Shown piece after piece: positions 17,186 through 27,398 of a DNA stretch of 39,088 nucleotides (within the stretch, counting starts at the first letter, position 1; every line of letters begins with the position of its first letter). Made by a program: the position numbers and the translations under genes. This DNA comes from Martelella alba. Its GTDB lineage: Bacteria > Pseudomonadota > Gammaproteobacteria > Enterobacterales > Enterobacteriaceae. Under the pieces are notes generated by a model, which did not search any database, was not told the DNA's origin, and worked only from the letters and a program-made list of their open reading frames with translations. The DNA lies in NCBI RefSeq assembly GCF_005217455.1, contig NZ_SZPQ01000042.1:1-39088 (forward strand). Direction: 5' to 3'.

Positions 17186-18127
17186 TCAAGCCACGCCGGC
17201 GCGAAATTCGCTGGGGCTGGTGCCGGTGACTTTTTTAAATACTCGCGAAAAATACAACTGATCATCGAACCCCACGTTACGGCCGACGCTGGCGATGGGC
17301 ATCTGGGTCGTACTGAGCAATAGCTTGGCCTGACTGATACGTAAATCCTCCCGCCAACGCAGCAGGCTGACGCCCAGTTGCTGGCGAAACAGATGGGACA
17401 ACCGGGACGGCGAGAGATACACATGCCGCGCCACTGAAGCGATGCCCAAACTGTTGTCCGCCAGGTTGTCGCTGATAAACTGACAAGCATCCCGCACCCG
17501 GGTGTCCATTTCCGGCCGTCGGGACGCATGTAAAGCCTCCATACGCCTTAACAGAAGTTGTTCTAGCAGGTTTAGCGCCAACAATTCGGCGTAACGGCCC
17601 GCCGTTTGCCCGGCGTCTATGATTTGTCCGAACAGATCGGCCAGGGTATCCCGGTTGTGCTCGTCCGGACGGTAATGGCCGGTGCGACTGAACAACAGTG
17701 GCCAGTTGAGCCATTCCTGCCAGTATGCGCGAGGGCGGAAGTAAACCCATTGGTGGTACCATTCCGGGCTGTCAGGGGCCCGGCCGTAACAATGGATTTC
17801 CCGGGGAGGAAACAACAACATGTCGCCAGGGCGGCAAATGAATTCTTGGCTGCCGTTTTGCACAATTCCGCAGCCCTTAATCGTCAAATTTAGAATGTAG
17901 CCTTTCATGCCATGGGGCCTGTCGATGCAAAAATCCAGCAAGCCGCCGGCCTCGATCGGCGTCAACCCGGCAACCAGATGTGCATTAAAGGAGTAGCCCG
18001 GTAATAAAGGGTCGTTTTGCGCTTCGGTTGTTTTGTCCGTATCGCCGGGGTTGCGGCTGATAATGTCTCGCGCCAGCAAACCATAGCATTCCTCACCGCC
18101 CGACCCGACCCGCGTTTTTTCTCTCAT
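17186..18127 (-). CDS. araC: AraC, arabinose-responsive regulator
   Basis: A 313-residue protein almost colinear with Escherichia coli AraC. Shared blocks include [68 protein letters not shown] and [11 protein letters not shown]; the helix-turn-helix region has [18 protein letters not shown] and [19 protein letters not shown]. The first domain binds L-arabinose and dimerises; the last 100 residues bind DNA. It carries about 35 extra residues before the usual start; an ATG at the E. coli position is absent, so the ATG at 18127 is used. The E. coli N-terminal arm matters for arabinose control, so this extension may alter the response. It lies 62 bases downstream of the phosphoketolase gene on the same strand. 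Confidence 0.93.
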   Translation of the reverse strand: MREKTRVGSGGEECYGLLARDIISRNPGDTDKTTEAQNDPLLPGYSFNAHLVAGLTPIEAGGLLDFCIDRPHGMKGYILNLTIKGCGIVQNGSQEFICRPGDMLLFPPREIHCYGRAPDSPEWYHQWVYFRPRAYWQEWLNWPLLFSRTGHYRPDEHNRDTLADLFGQIIDAGQTAGRYAELLALNLLEQLLLRRMEALHASRRPEMDTRVRDACQFISDNLADNSLGIASVARHVYLSPSRLSHLFRQQLGVSLLRWREDLRISQAKLLLSTTQMPIASVGRNVGFDDQLYFSRVFKKVTGTSPSEFRAGVA

Positions 18128-18189
18128 CGAAACCTGCCTGCCGCCGGGTTATAGCGGAGAAGCCCCACTTTACCCGGCGGCTGTGTCAG

Positions 18190-20568
18190 TTAGAACCAGT
18201 CGCGGACTTCCGGAATATCCTCACCGTATTCGCGAACATAGCGATGATGCTCCGCCAGTTTGGCTTCGAACGCCGCTATCGCAATTTTCGCGTTATCACC
18301 CAGTCCCGGCAGATGTTCAATGGCGTCAATAGCCAGGTGGTACCGATCCAGGCGGTTGACCACCGTCATATCGAATGGCGTGGTGGTACTGCCTTTTTCG
18401 ATAAAACCATGAACATGGAGGTTCTGGTGATTGGTTCTCTTATATGTCAATTGATGAATCAGATTCGGATAGCCATGGAAGGCGAAGATGACCGGCCGAT
18501 CCGGGGTAAAGATTTCATCGAAAAACGCATCGGTATGCCCGTGGGGATGCTGCTCCCTGGATTGCAACGACATGAGATCCACCACGTTCACGACCCGTAT
18601 TCTCAAGCCGGGCAAATGTTCACGCAATAAATCCACGGCGGCCAGCGTTTCCATGGTGGGGACATCGCCCGCACACGCCATGACCACATCCGGCGTCAGG
18701 GCATCGCCTTCGGTGCCGGCCCACTGCCATATGCCGAGTCCCGCCTCGCAATGCTTGACCGCCTGTTCCATTGACAGCCACTGCCGCCGGGGTTGTTTAC
18801 CCGCCACGATGACATTGATCCGGTTGTGTCCCTCCAGGCAATGTTCGGCCACCCACAGCAAAGAGTTGGCATCCGGCGGCAGATAAATGCGCACCACATC
18901 GGCGCTCTTATTGGCCACCACGTTCATAAAGCCCGGGTCTTGATGACTAAAGCCATTGTGATCCTGGCGCCAGACATGGGATGTCAGCAAATAATTTAGA
19001 GAAGAGATGGGCTTGCGCCAGGGCAATTCGCGGGTTACCGCCAGCCATTTCGCATGCTGGTTAAACATCGAATCAATAACATGGATAAATGCCTCATAGC
19101 AGGAAAACAGACCGTGCCTGCCCGTCAAAAGGTATCCCTCCAGCCACCCCTGGCACAGATGTTCGCTCAGCACTTCCATGACCCGGCCGGTGGGCGAGAG
19201 ATGCTCGTCGTAAGAGTAGGCGCTTTCCATCCAGGTACGATCAGTGACGTCGAATACCCGCCCAAGCCGGTTGGATTCCGTTTCATCCGGTCCGAAAAGA
19301 CGGAAATTCGCCGCTTGCGCATTTAATTGCAATATCGCGGCCAGGTACTTGCCCAAGATTTCCGTCGATTGGGCTTTAACTTGGCCGGGTTCGGCCACGT
19401 CAATGGCGAAATCGCTGATGGCGGGCAGCGCCAGCGCACGACGCAGTAATCCGCCATTGGCATGGGGATTGGCGCCCATGCGCTTTTCGCCCACGGGGGC
19501 CAACGCCTTGAGCTCCGCCTTCAGGCGGCCGTTTTCATCAAACAGTTCTTCAGGGTGGTAACTGCGCAGCCATTGTTCGAGAATAACCCGATGCCCGGCG
19601 TCGTTGCGGCAGTTCGCCACCGGCACTTGATGGGAGCGCCAGAACCCCTCGCAAATTTTCCCGTCCACCTCCTTCGGACCGGTCCAGCCCTTCGGGCTGC
19701 GCAAAATGATCATCGGCCAGCGCGGCATGTCGGTACCCGCGGCCGGCTGACGGCGAGCGGCCAGTTGAATATCCCGTATCCGATCAAAAGCCAGGTCGCA
19801 TACCTTTGCCATTTCCCGGTGCATTTGCGCCGGTTCACTTCCTTCGATAAACAGGGGATCATAGCCGAAGCCCCGGAACAGGCTATCCAAATCGGCATCG
19901 CTAGAGCGGCCAAGGAGCGTGGGTCCGGCGATTTTATAGCCGTTAAGGTGTAAAATGGGCAATACCGCGCCGTCCTGCCGCGGGTTAAGAAATGCATTGG
20001 AACGCCAGCTTGCCGCCAAAGGACCGGTTTCCGCCTCGCCGTCGCCGACAATGCAGGCCACGATCAGATTGGGGTTATCGAAGGCCGCGCCATAGGCATG
20101 CATCAGCGAATAACCCAGTTCGCCGCCCTCATTGATCGAGCCGGGGGTTTCCGGCGCCGCATGGCTGGGAATGCCCCCCGGGAAGGAAAACTGCTTGAAC
20201 AGCCGCGCCATCCCGGCGATATTCTCGCCGATGGCCGGATAGACCTCGCTGTAAACGCCTTCAAGCCAGGTATTGGCCACCACCCCCGGACCACCGTGGC
20301 CCGGACCGCAGATATACAGCATGTTGACATCGCGATGGCGAATGATGCGATTAAGATGCGCATAGATAAAATTCAGCCCCGGCGTCGTGCCCCAATGTCC
20401 AAGCAACCGTGGTTTGATATGTTCCGCTTTAAGCGGTTCGCGCAGTAACGGATTATCCATCAGGTAGATTTGCCCCACCGACAGATAGTTCGCGGCGCGC
20501 CAATACCGATCGAGCAAAGCAAGTTCCTGCTCGTCGCGAGTGGCGGGTTTTGCTGGGGAAGTACTCAT
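18190..20568 (-). CDS. xfp: Xylulose-5-phosphate/fructose-6-phosphate phosphoketolase
   Basis: A 792-residue phosphoketolase, close to the family's usual 790-825. It is a thiamine-diphosphate enzyme that splits xylulose-5-phosphate (and often fructose-6-phosphate) with phosphate into acetyl phosphate and glyceraldehyde-3-phosphate (or erythrose-4-phosphate). Seen are [11 protein letters not shown] (57-67), [11 protein letters not shown] (85-95), [17 protein letters not shown], the ThDP/metal motif [14 protein letters not shown] (175-188), NGYKIAGPT and [20 protein letters not shown]. The full length appears intact. It stands between araE (53 bases upstream) and araC (62 bases downstream) on one strand, so it is probably expressed with arabinose uptake. 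Phosphoketolase is uncommon in enterobacteria; this placement suggests it diverts arabinose carbon to acetyl phosphate. Confidence 0.95.
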   Translation of the reverse strand: MSTSPAKPATRDEQELALLDRYWRAANYLSVGQIYLMDNPLLREPLKAEHIKPRLLGHWGTTPGLNFIYAHLNRIIRHRDVNMLYICGPGHGGPGVVANTWLEGVYSEVYPAIGENIAGMARLFKQFSFPGGIPSHAAPETPGSINEGGELGYSLMHAYGAAFDNPNLIVACIVGDGEAETGPLAASWRSNAFLNPRQDGAVLPILHLNGYKIAGPTLLGRSSDADLDSLFRGFGYDPLFIEGSEPAQMHREMAKVCDLAFDRIRDIQLAARRQPAAGTDMPRWPMIILRSPKGWTGPKEVDGKICEGFWRSHQVPVANCRNDAGHRVILEQWLRSYHPEELFDENGRLKAELKALAPVGEKRMGANPHANGGLLRRALALPAISDFAIDVAEPGQVKAQSTEILGKYLAAILQLNAQAANFRLFGPDETESNRLGRVFDVTDRTWMESAYSYDEHLSPTGRVMEVLSEHLCQGWLEGYLLTGRHGLFSCYEAFIHVIDSMFNQHAKWLAVTRELPWRKPISSLNYLLTSHVWRQDHNGFSHQDPGFMNVVANKSADVVRIYLPPDANSLLWVAEHCLEGHNRINVIVAGKQPRRQWLSMEQAVKHCEAGLGIWQWAGTEGDALTPDVVMACAGDVPTMETLAAVDLLREHLPGLRIRVVNVVDLMSLQSREQHPHGHTDAFFDEIFTPDRPVIFAFHGYPNLIHQLTYKRTNHQNLHVHGFIEKGSTTTPFDMTVVNRLDRYHLAIDAIEHLPGLGDNAKIAIAAFEAKLAEHHRYVREYGEDIPEVRDWF

Positions 20569-20621
20569 TAACGTTTCCTCTGACAGTCAAAATGCATGGC
20601 GCGGGCAAAGATCGGGCGCAA

Positions 20622-22037
20622 TTATTGGCCAATATCGCGTAACCGTTTACCCGTCATCAGATTCTTTTCAATCTGTTCAAGAGTGACGTTTTTCGTTTCG
20701 GGGATCAGAACGAAGGTAATCGCCACAAAGAGTATGTTCATTAAAGTATAAAGCCAAAATGTATTGGCCGGGCCGAAACGGTCCATTAACGTCAGGAACG
20801 TGGCGCCGATGATCATATTGGAAATCCAATTGGTGGCGGTGGAACAGGTAATGCCGAAATCGCGGCTTTTCAGCGGCTGAATTTCGGAACACAGGATCCA
20901 GACCACCGGCGCGGCGCTCATGGCATAACCCGCGATACACATCATGGTCATGCCCACCGAAAGCCAGGAAAGCCCGGTATCGGCGCTGCCTGCGCTGAAC
21001 TGTTTCAAGCAGTATCCCAGCACCAGCGTACCCAGGGCGATAATGCTAAAGCCTATCTTGAGCGCCGGTTTTCGCCCGGCCTTGTCCACCATGCCTATCG
21101 CGATAAACGTCGCCAGGACAAAGGTCAGTCCGACGATGACCGTGGCGGTCATTTGCTGCCGCGTACTGGTGAAACCGGCCAGGTTAAAAATCTTCGGCGC
21201 GTAGTACATGATGATGTTCATACCGGTAAACTGCTGCATGGCTTGCAACAGCATGCCGAGAAATACAGCGCGGCGCACATTGCCATTGGCTTTAAACAAA
21301 CGCCAGCCGTTTTGTTTCAGCTTGAGGCTTTCGCGGATTTCGTTTAATTCCTGACGGGCTTTCTCCGACGTGTCCCGTAGCATGCGCAGCACGTTTTCCG
21401 CTTCCACATGCAGCCCTTTTTCCGCCAGCCAGCGGGGACTGTTGGGTAAAAAGAACACCGCGGACAACAAGACCAGGGCGGGCACGGCCAGAACGCCAAG
21501 CATTGCCCGCCAATCGCCGCTGGCGCTGAACGCGGTATCGGACAAGAATGCCAGCAGTATTCCAATGGTCACCATCAACTGATACATGGCAATCATCTTG
21601 CCGCGAATGGTCTCCGAGGCCATCTCGGAAAGATACAGCGGGGCGGTATAGGATGCGATGCCCACCGCAAAGCCGAGCACCAGACGCGCCAACATCAGGA
21701 TTGCCACATTGGCGGCGAAAGCCGAGCCCAGGGAGCCGACCATGAACATCGCGGCCCCCGCCATAAGGCTGTATTTCCGGCCCAGCCGGAACGAAAGCCA
21801 GCCATTGGCCAACGCGCCTAGGGCCGCCCCCAGCATCATGATACTGACCACCCATTCCTGCTGTCGGCTGCTCAGGGCGAAATGGTCGGTGATAAACGGT
21901 AACGCGCCGGAAATCACGCCGATATCCAGACCGAACAACAATCCGGCCATCGCGGCGGCGAATGTGATGAAGAAGTTGATAAATCGGCTCTTTTTGGCGG
22001 TGATTGCTATAATTTTGCTAATTTCTGACGAAGACAT
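20622..22037 (-). CDS. araE: AraE, L-arabinose/proton symporter
   Basis: A 471-residue, 12-helix sugar porter of the major facilitator superfamily, nearly identical in length to Escherichia coli AraE (472). Shared stretches include [20 protein letters not shown], the first-loop motif [75 protein letters not shown] and [15 protein letters not shown]. The start is taken as the ATG at 22037 behind GGAGA; the frame is open to 22088 but upstream codons lack homology. It brings in arabinose with a proton across the inner membrane. A CRP site and an AraC half-site stand upstream, and xfp and araC follow in the same direction. Confidence 0.95.
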   Translation of the reverse strand: MSSSEISKIIAITAKKSRFINFFITFAAAMAGLLFGLDIGVISGALPFITDHFALSSRQQEWVVSIMMLGAALGALANGWLSFRLGRKYSLMAGAAMFMVGSLGSAFAANVAILMLARLVLGFAVGIASYTAPLYLSEMASETIRGKMIAMYQLMVTIGILLAFLSDTAFSASGDWRAMLGVLAVPALVLLSAVFFLPNSPRWLAEKGLHVEAENVLRMLRDTSEKARQELNEIRESLKLKQNGWRLFKANGNVRRAVFLGMLLQAMQQFTGMNIIMYYAPKIFNLAGFTSTRQQMTATVIVGLTFVLATFIAIGMVDKAGRKPALKIGFSIIALGTLVLGYCLKQFSAGSADTGLSWLSVGMTMMCIAGYAMSAAPVVWILCSEIQPLKSRDFGITCSTATNWISNMIIGATFLTLMDRFGPANTFWLYTLMNILFVAITFVLIPETKNVTLEQIEKNLMTGKRLRDIGQ

Positions 22038-22144
22038 TTTTTTCTCCGAGTAGTGGATACGACGCAACGGAAAGCAGAAAAAAATCAATCTCCGTTTACC
22101 TTACGATTTAAAAACCGGAGAAGTGAGGGCGAGCGGCGCGTCCA

Positions 22145-22161
22145 TATTCACGATCGTGCTA
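22145..22161. promoter_or_regulatory. Candidate AraC half-site upstream of araE
   Basis: On the minus strand the site reads TAGC, seven bases, TGAATA, against the AraC consensus TAGC-N7-TCCATA (8 of 10 conserved positions). It lies 108-124 bases before the araE start and between it and the CRP site, which is the araE/araBAD arrangement. A second half-site 21 bases closer is not convincing. Confidence 0.5.
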
Positions 22162-22173
22162 CGGCGAAAAGAT

Positions 22174-22189
22174 TGTGATCGCCATCACT
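22174..22189. promoter_or_regulatory. Candidate CRP-cAMP site upstream of araE
   Basis: TGTGA-TCGCCA-TCACT matches the CRP consensus TGTGA-N6-TCACA at 9 of 10 positions. It lies upstream of the AraC half-site as seen from araE, giving the expected order CRP, AraC, promoter, gene. Confidence 0.7.
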
Positions 22190-22496
22190 AATTGCATCCC
22201 ACCCACGACAAAAGCCTCTATTACTTCTTATTAAACAATGGGATGGCCAATGCATTGCCAGGATTTCCGCGTACTCGACAGGGCATTTCCAGCACGGCAT
22301 CCCGGTCGGTTCCGGCAAAAACGCCTGGCTGGTGCGGGTTGTCGCCTAAGCGGATATGGACGTATTGCCGATAACGGGCGATCTCATGGCCAGGGAGACA
22401 CTACCGCGCTCAAGGCGTTGCCTTTTCTTTCCTATACACGCATCATTTGCAGATGAGCGCCAGTCGCGTAATGCGGAATCAAGAGTAGACCCATGA
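22179..22496 (+). pseudogene. Coding-like relic with an ochre stop, unrecognised
   Basis: One frame reads coding-like protein on both sides of a TAA at 22347-22349: before it GIPVGSGKNAWLVRVVA, after it ADMDVLPITGDLMARE, ending at TGA 22494-22496. There is no good start codon, and the last four bases (ATGA) overlap the start of the small reading frame at 22493. It may be the end of a decayed two-gene unit. I do not recognise the family, and the coding reading could be chance. Confidence 0.25.
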
Positions 22497-22627
22497 CCAA
22501 AGAACAAAACATGCCATCCGAGAACAGGCAAAAGCGGGCGGACCTGGAAAAGAAACCGATGCAATTTCCACTTGAATCGTTTTTACGCAAGCTCAAAGAT
22601 GATCAGCGCAAAAAGGCGCGCGAATGA
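22493..22627 (+). CDS. Small charged hypothetical protein (44 residues)
   Basis: An ATG at 22493, with AGAG seven bases upstream, opens a 44-residue frame ending TGA at 22625-22627. The product is very polar and basic towards the end (FLRKLKDDQRKKARE) with no hydrophobic segment. It overlaps the preceding relic by ATGA, which suggests translational coupling in the ancestor. No family is recognised. It may be a real small protein or the remains of an operon. Confidence 0.3.
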   Translation: MTKEQNMPSENRQKRADLEKKPMQFPLESFLRKLKDDQRKKARE

Positions 22628-22969
22628 ACATCTAGGCGCTAAATCCGTCAAGTTGCATCGCGGCGGCAAGGCCCTCGGGAACGCAACTGTTATCGCCAAT
22701 GGCGAGCCTTGGCGGGAAGACAGGCTGTCTTCCCTCGTCCCTGGGAGTAGCGTCAACACCGCGACCAAGGCGCGGCGGGACTATCGTCCCCTCGCCGTAT
22801 TAGCCATTTCGGCGTTCCCTACAAAGGCGCGGCCGAGTCGATGTGCCGTCGTCCCCTCTTTTCACTGTGCGGTTGAATGAATTGTTACCCTGCCTGTGAT
22901 TAATTATTTCTACTGACAAGCCTCTTTCATAGATATGATTCGGGAAAAGAAAAGGAAAAGAAAAATAGA
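22628..22969. other. Gene-free stretch rich in inverted repeats
   Basis: No convincing gene is seen in these 342 bases; a frame running to 22880 on the plus strand lacks protein-like character. The segment is dominated by dyads: a perfect 21-base palindrome at 22714-22734, a hairpin around 22773-22796 and a CCTTGG/CCAAGG pair enclosing them (22708-22713 and 22766-22771). It could be a structured RNA, or the scar of a lost mobile element. The last 50 bases turn AT-rich and probably hold the promoter of the coiled-coil gene. Confidence 0.4.
22714..22734. repeat. Perfect 21-base palindrome
   Basis: GGGAAGACAG and CTGTCTTCCC are exact 10-base inverted arms around a single G. A dyad this long is not expected by chance in a few hundred bases. 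It could be an operator, a cruciform or a terminator-like RNA stem; there is no T tract. Confidence 0.8.
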
Positions 22970-24310
22970 ATGGATGAAATCTATAAGATCATAACCGCCC
23001 CTTCCACCAGCGGCGTTCCCAGCATAATCAATCCGGCGCTTTCATGCCATCCTTTGGAAAACCACCTGCATGATGCGGGCAATCATTCCATTTACTCCAC
23101 GTTTCTTCCCATGGCGCCGATATTGCCCTCGCCTCTGCTTTCGAGCCAATATCGTCACACCTATAACTTTCCCGAAAACGGTTTTGCGGAGAACAGGAAA
23201 CATAATGCCAGACGTCTTGCCAGTCATCGCGCTGATTTGGAAAAACTTGAGTCATTGCATCGACAGACGCGGGAACTTGAAGCGAGAATGCAGCGCAATC
23301 AGCAAGCCATTCAATTGTACCAAGAAACGAGAGTCGGCACGCTGGTGTCGCCAAGCGCGCGACCAAAACCCCAAGCTTCCTTCACATTAGGGGCAATACC
23401 CAAAGCGACCCGCCACCTGGCAAGCCGGATGGTCAAAACAAAAGGTAAACAGGTTGAAGAAATAGAAATGGTTGAGTTCAAGAGTCATCTCCGCCGGGGG
23501 GATGAATTGGTTGTGGAGCATAACGCGCTGCGTCACCAGCATGAAGAAGTCAAACGGCAAGAGGCCGGCTGCCTCAGGCGGCTGAGCGAAACAAAGCGCC
23601 TTGAGGCGCTTTATCAAAAGCAATTAAACGACTATGAAGTCAATAATCCCCTGCTCGGCGCCATACAACGAGTCGAAGATAGTAAGTCCCTTTTGCATCA
23701 GATGCAGTTTGAAAAAAACAGCGCGGCGCAACGCCTAAGAAAAAGTGAATGCGAGCTGGAACACTTGCAAAAAAAGTATGCCCAAACGCAGAATACCTAT
23801 GCCAGGACATCGTTCCAAGGGCCGCAAAACACTGGCCGGTCTGCTGGAAATCAAACCGATAGCACTTTACTGCAAAAAGAACGAGATTGCTTATTGACAG
23901 ATATTCATCACGAAATTGAATTATTGCAATGTGAAATCCATCACCGCCGGACACATCGCGATTATTGCAATCAGCAGTGGATTCAGGCTCAGCAACGAAC
24001 AAACCAGGCCTTGGCGCATAGGCAAACAGTGCAGGAATTGCTTCGCCGCCGATCTTCAGATGATCTACCACCCGCTGAGCCAGGGCCGGCAATTGCGCCG
24101 GCATGCGCGCAAGCCGGGCGTGCTGACGAGAAAACCCTCATGGCCACGACACCCCATGACCTCCAGGAAGAATTCCATGAGAGAACCGAGCCGATAAAGC
24201 CGCAAAACCATCACCCCATTGCGCAGAGCAGACTCACCGTGCCGCATGCCGATGCGGACAGCGCGGCCGCTTTAATTCCGCCGTTTAATGAGCTTGAGCT
24301 TGGAAAATAA
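22970..24310 (+). CDS. Unrecognised coiled-coil protein, possible secreted effector
   Basis: A 446-residue protein I do not recognise. Residues 1-70 are Ser/Pro/Asn/His-rich and of low structure. Residues about 75-125 and 165-290 are strongly heptad-like helices rich in Glu, Gln, Leu, Arg and Lys (for example LEKLESLHRQTRELEARMQR and AAQRLRKSECELEHLQKKY), predicting long coiled coils. A third helical block covers about 300-370. The tail is Pro/Ala-rich. There is no signal peptide or membrane segment. A disordered Ser/Asn-rich start before coiled coils resembles type III secretion effectors, but no secretion genes are in the window. The start ATG at 22970 has a purine-rich but distant GGA. The gene stands alone among decayed genes, and its high adenine content differs from the neighbours. 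Confidence 0.6.
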   Translation: MDEIYKIITAPSTSGVPSIINPALSCHPLENHLHDAGNHSIYSTFLPMAPILPSPLLSSQYRHTYNFPENGFAENRKHNARRLASHRADLEKLESLHRQTRELEARMQRNQQAIQLYQETRVGTLVSPSARPKPQASFTLGAIPKATRHLASRMVKTKGKQVEEIEMVEFKSHLRRGDELVVEHNALRHQHEEVKRQEAGCLRRLSETKRLEALYQKQLNDYEVNNPLLGAIQRVEDSKSLLHQMQFEKNSAAQRLRKSECELEHLQKKYAQTQNTYARTSFQGPQNTGRSAGNQTDSTLLQKERDCLLTDIHHEIELLQCEIHHRRTHRDYCNQQWIQAQQRTNQALAHRQTVQELLRRRSSDDLPPAEPGPAIAPACAQAGRADEKTLMATTPHDLQEEFHERTEPIKPQNHHPIAQSRLTVPHADADSAAALIPPFNELELGK

Positions 24311-24486
24311 ACATTAGCCGATACCCCTCGTGACGCGTTATTGCACGACTGACGGTTTGCATCCCATGGCAGAAGTCCCAGATTAAACGTTTATCCGATT
24401 AAGAAACATTATCTTCAACCCATTAAGCCTTACCCTATGTCATTCGATTGGGATAAATGGATAACCCCGTTGAGTTTTTTCACTAA

Positions 24487-24639
24487 CCCTATAAAACAAC
24501 CGGCCTTTCATTTATCATCATTCTTAGCATATTAATGGCAGTAACGTCCTTATCAACCGATATTTATTTACCTGCCATACCCGTTAAACGGATAGGTCAT
24601 TATGCGTTAAGCTTCCCACGTACAACAGCTAAAGACTAA
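24487..24639 (+). pseudogene. MFS (Bcr/CflA-type) transporter, first-helix relic
   Basis: The frame encodes SFIIILSILMAVTSLSTDIY then LPAIPV, the first membrane helix and following loop of Bcr/CflA-type drug transporters, and then loses similarity and stops at 24637-24639. About 90 percent of the gene is absent. The preceding bases are AT-rich with no good start. The abrupt end suggests a deletion joining it to the aldo/keto reductase relic. Confidence 0.55.
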
Positions 24640-24662
24640 TCCCATGCCAACAAGATAGTTAA

Positions 24663-25453
<791 letters not shown>

Positions 25454-25896
25454 CGCCTCCTCCTTGCTGCTTAATATGCCCTGAGATCTGTTTTCTTGCC
25501 TGACCGATCTTGCGCAAAATCATTAATGAGGCGCCCTATGTCAAACGGTGACTGTAGTGGGTGGTACCAGGCAATGGCCGTGATTTACCGGCAACACTCA
25601 GATTGGCAGACATACCGTAACGGACGCGGGAAAACCGGATCAACATGCCCGAGCAGCCGATCCGTCCCTTTTTCGCGTTCGTCCAGAGACGCCCACAGGG
25701 CCAGGATAACCCGATCCTGTTCGGCCAACCGTTGTTACATCAGATGAATATTGCCGGTATGTTGATATTCCTTCGGTTCGGCATAGTACTGGAATGATAA
25801 TTTTTGTAACATAGGCAAGGAGTTAACAAACCTAATCCACAACGGCGAATTCTCTGAGTCCGTGCATCTCAACCCGCATCTATGAGGGTCCGCAAC
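25454..25896. other. Long intergenic region before the Wadjet operon
   Basis: These 443 bases hold no intact gene. The only coding-like trace is a minus-strand relic at 25585-25812. The final 100 bases are AT-rich and presumably carry the jetA promoter, though no pair of boxes is good enough to call. Confidence 0.4.
25585..25812 (-). pseudogene. Minus-strand coding-like relic with an internal ochre stop
   Basis: From an ATG at 25812 the frame reads MLQKLSFQYYAEPKEYQHTG, meets TAA at 25735-25737 (codon 26), and continues with QRLAEQDRVILALWASLDER then LLGHVDPVFPRPLRYV to a stop at 25585. The second half has the amphipathic look of real protein. I do not recognise the family. Confidence 0.3.
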
Positions 25897-27396
25897 ATGG
25901 AAAAAAATACAAAGCAGCGTACGGAAAACTATATTTCAGCGAGAAATCAACACCCGGCCTGGATACTTCTTGCCACCCGACGTTCCCCGCTGGTACTGAG
26001 TTGCCTGAAAACGCTGTTTGAAAAATCCCATGATGGTATTCCCTTAGAGGAAGCGATTCAGTTCCTCACTGGCATTCTTATCGAGCATGCGGGTCGGGAG
26101 CAGTACGACATCAATCTGGAAAACCCATCGCTACAGGCCAGCCGTGAACTACGGGAATGGATAAAACGTCATCTCATTGTCGAACGGGATGGACGTCTCT
26201 TCGCCACCGATGCGCTTGAGGTTGCCATTGCGTTTGTTGAGTCGCTGGATAATCGTTTCATGACATCCACAGCTTCCCGTTTGTCCACCGTACAACGAGA
26301 AATTGAAAACCTGGAGACTCGCCTTAATCCTAATCCGGCAAACCGGATTTCAACCCTGCGCCGTCGTATTGCCGAACTGGAGCGTGAATTGCGCGAAGCG
26401 GAAGCCGGACATATAGAAGTGCTGGAAGCGCATCAGGCTGTTGAACATATTCGTGATGTCTTTAATTTGGCTTCCAGCCTGAGAGCCGATTTTCGTCGTG
26501 TTGAAGACTCCTGGCGCGAGGCCGACCGCACGCTTCGTCAATCCATCATCGGTGAGCAATATCATCGTGGCAATATTGTCGACCGTTTGCTCGATGACCA
26601 GGATGCGCTGCTTAATACCCCTGAAGGAAGAGCCTTCGATAGTTTCCAGCAGCAGCTCCGTCAGTCTGTCGAGTTGACTGCAATGAGTGAGCGATTGAAG
26701 ATCATCCTCAGCCATCCTTCAGCGGCCGATGCGCTAAACCGTGTACAACGACATGATCTGCGCTGGCTGGTCAAACGACTGGTGGATGAATCGCAAACCG
26801 TGCTCCAGGCTCGCGCCCGTAGCGAGCGGGATGTGCGCGGTTTTATGAAAACAGGTCTCGCCGCGGAGCACCATCGTATGGGTCATTTGCTTAACGCGTT
26901 TATGAACCTGGCGTTAAAGCTCGATTGGCAGCGCCAGATGATTCGTAAACAAGAGGTTCCACTCCCCGCAGTGGGCGTGGCTGTGACGGGCGTCCCTGCC
27001 ATTGAGCGCTTACGTTTTAAAGAAGTGGATGATGAAGCGGAACAGACGCTGGATCTCAGTAACCATGCCGCTGATTTAACGCAGATTGGTGATGATTTCT
27101 GGGATGCTTTCGACGGTCTCGATCGCGAAGCGCTAGTCCATCAGACGTTGCAGGTTCTGGCGAAGGAAAACCGACCCATTGGTCTGGCTGAATTGGCGAA
27201 ACTGATGCCCCCTGTTCACGATCTCGAAACATTCGCCGTCTGGATCGGCATGGCGAGGGAAGCCGGCATCGACATCATTGATTCGCAGCGTGAACTGGCT
27301 GAGCTCCGTGACGAAAAGGGCCGCCGCTGGCGATTCAATTTGCCCACTACCGGTTTGGAAAGCCAGGCATTCATCAAGATTGATTGGGAGCAATAA
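25897..27396 (+). CDS. jetA: JetA, Wadjet defence system kleisin-like subunit (DUF3375)
   Basis: A 499-residue DUF3375 protein. Wadjet JetA is the MukF-like kleisin that bridges the SMC heads in the JetABC loop-extruding complex, which recognises small circular DNA such as plasmids. Seen are the N-terminal winged-helix region (about 15-110: SARNQHPAWILLATRRSPLV and FATDALEVAIAFVESLDNRF), a central helical part with coiled coil (about 120-190), the typical DFRRVEDSWREADR and IVDRLLDDQDALLNTPEGRA, and the C-terminal winged-helix part ending FIKIDWEQ. The ATG at 25897 with GAGGG seven bases upstream is preferred to the ATG at 25882, which has no ribosome site. It is followed by jetB after two bases. 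Confidence 0.92.
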   Translation: MEKNTKQRTENYISARNQHPAWILLATRRSPLVLSCLKTLFEKSHDGIPLEEAIQFLTGILIEHAGREQYDINLENPSLQASRELREWIKRHLIVERDGRLFATDALEVAIAFVESLDNRFMTSTASRLSTVQREIENLETRLNPNPANRISTLRRRIAELERELREAEAGHIEVLEAHQAVEHIRDVFNLASSLRADFRRVEDSWREADRTLRQSIIGEQYHRGNIVDRLLDDQDALLNTPEGRAFDSFQQQLRQSVELTAMSERLKIILSHPSAADALNRVQRHDLRWLVKRLVDESQTVLQARARSERDVRGFMKTGLAAEHHRMGHLLNAFMNLALKLDWQRQMIRKQEVPLPAVGVAVTGVPAIERLRFKEVDDEAEQTLDLSNHAADLTQIGDDFWDAFDGLDREALVHQTLQVLAKENRPIGLAELAKLMPPVHDLETFAVWIGMAREAGIDIIDSQRELAELRDEKGRRWRFNLPTTGLESQAFIKIDWEQ

Positions 27397-27398
27397 GT

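Noticed and set aside
22572-22880. 102-residue plus-strand frame
   Set aside because: Composition is that of random translation of a hairpin-rich segment, with no ribosome site and an overlap with another small frame.
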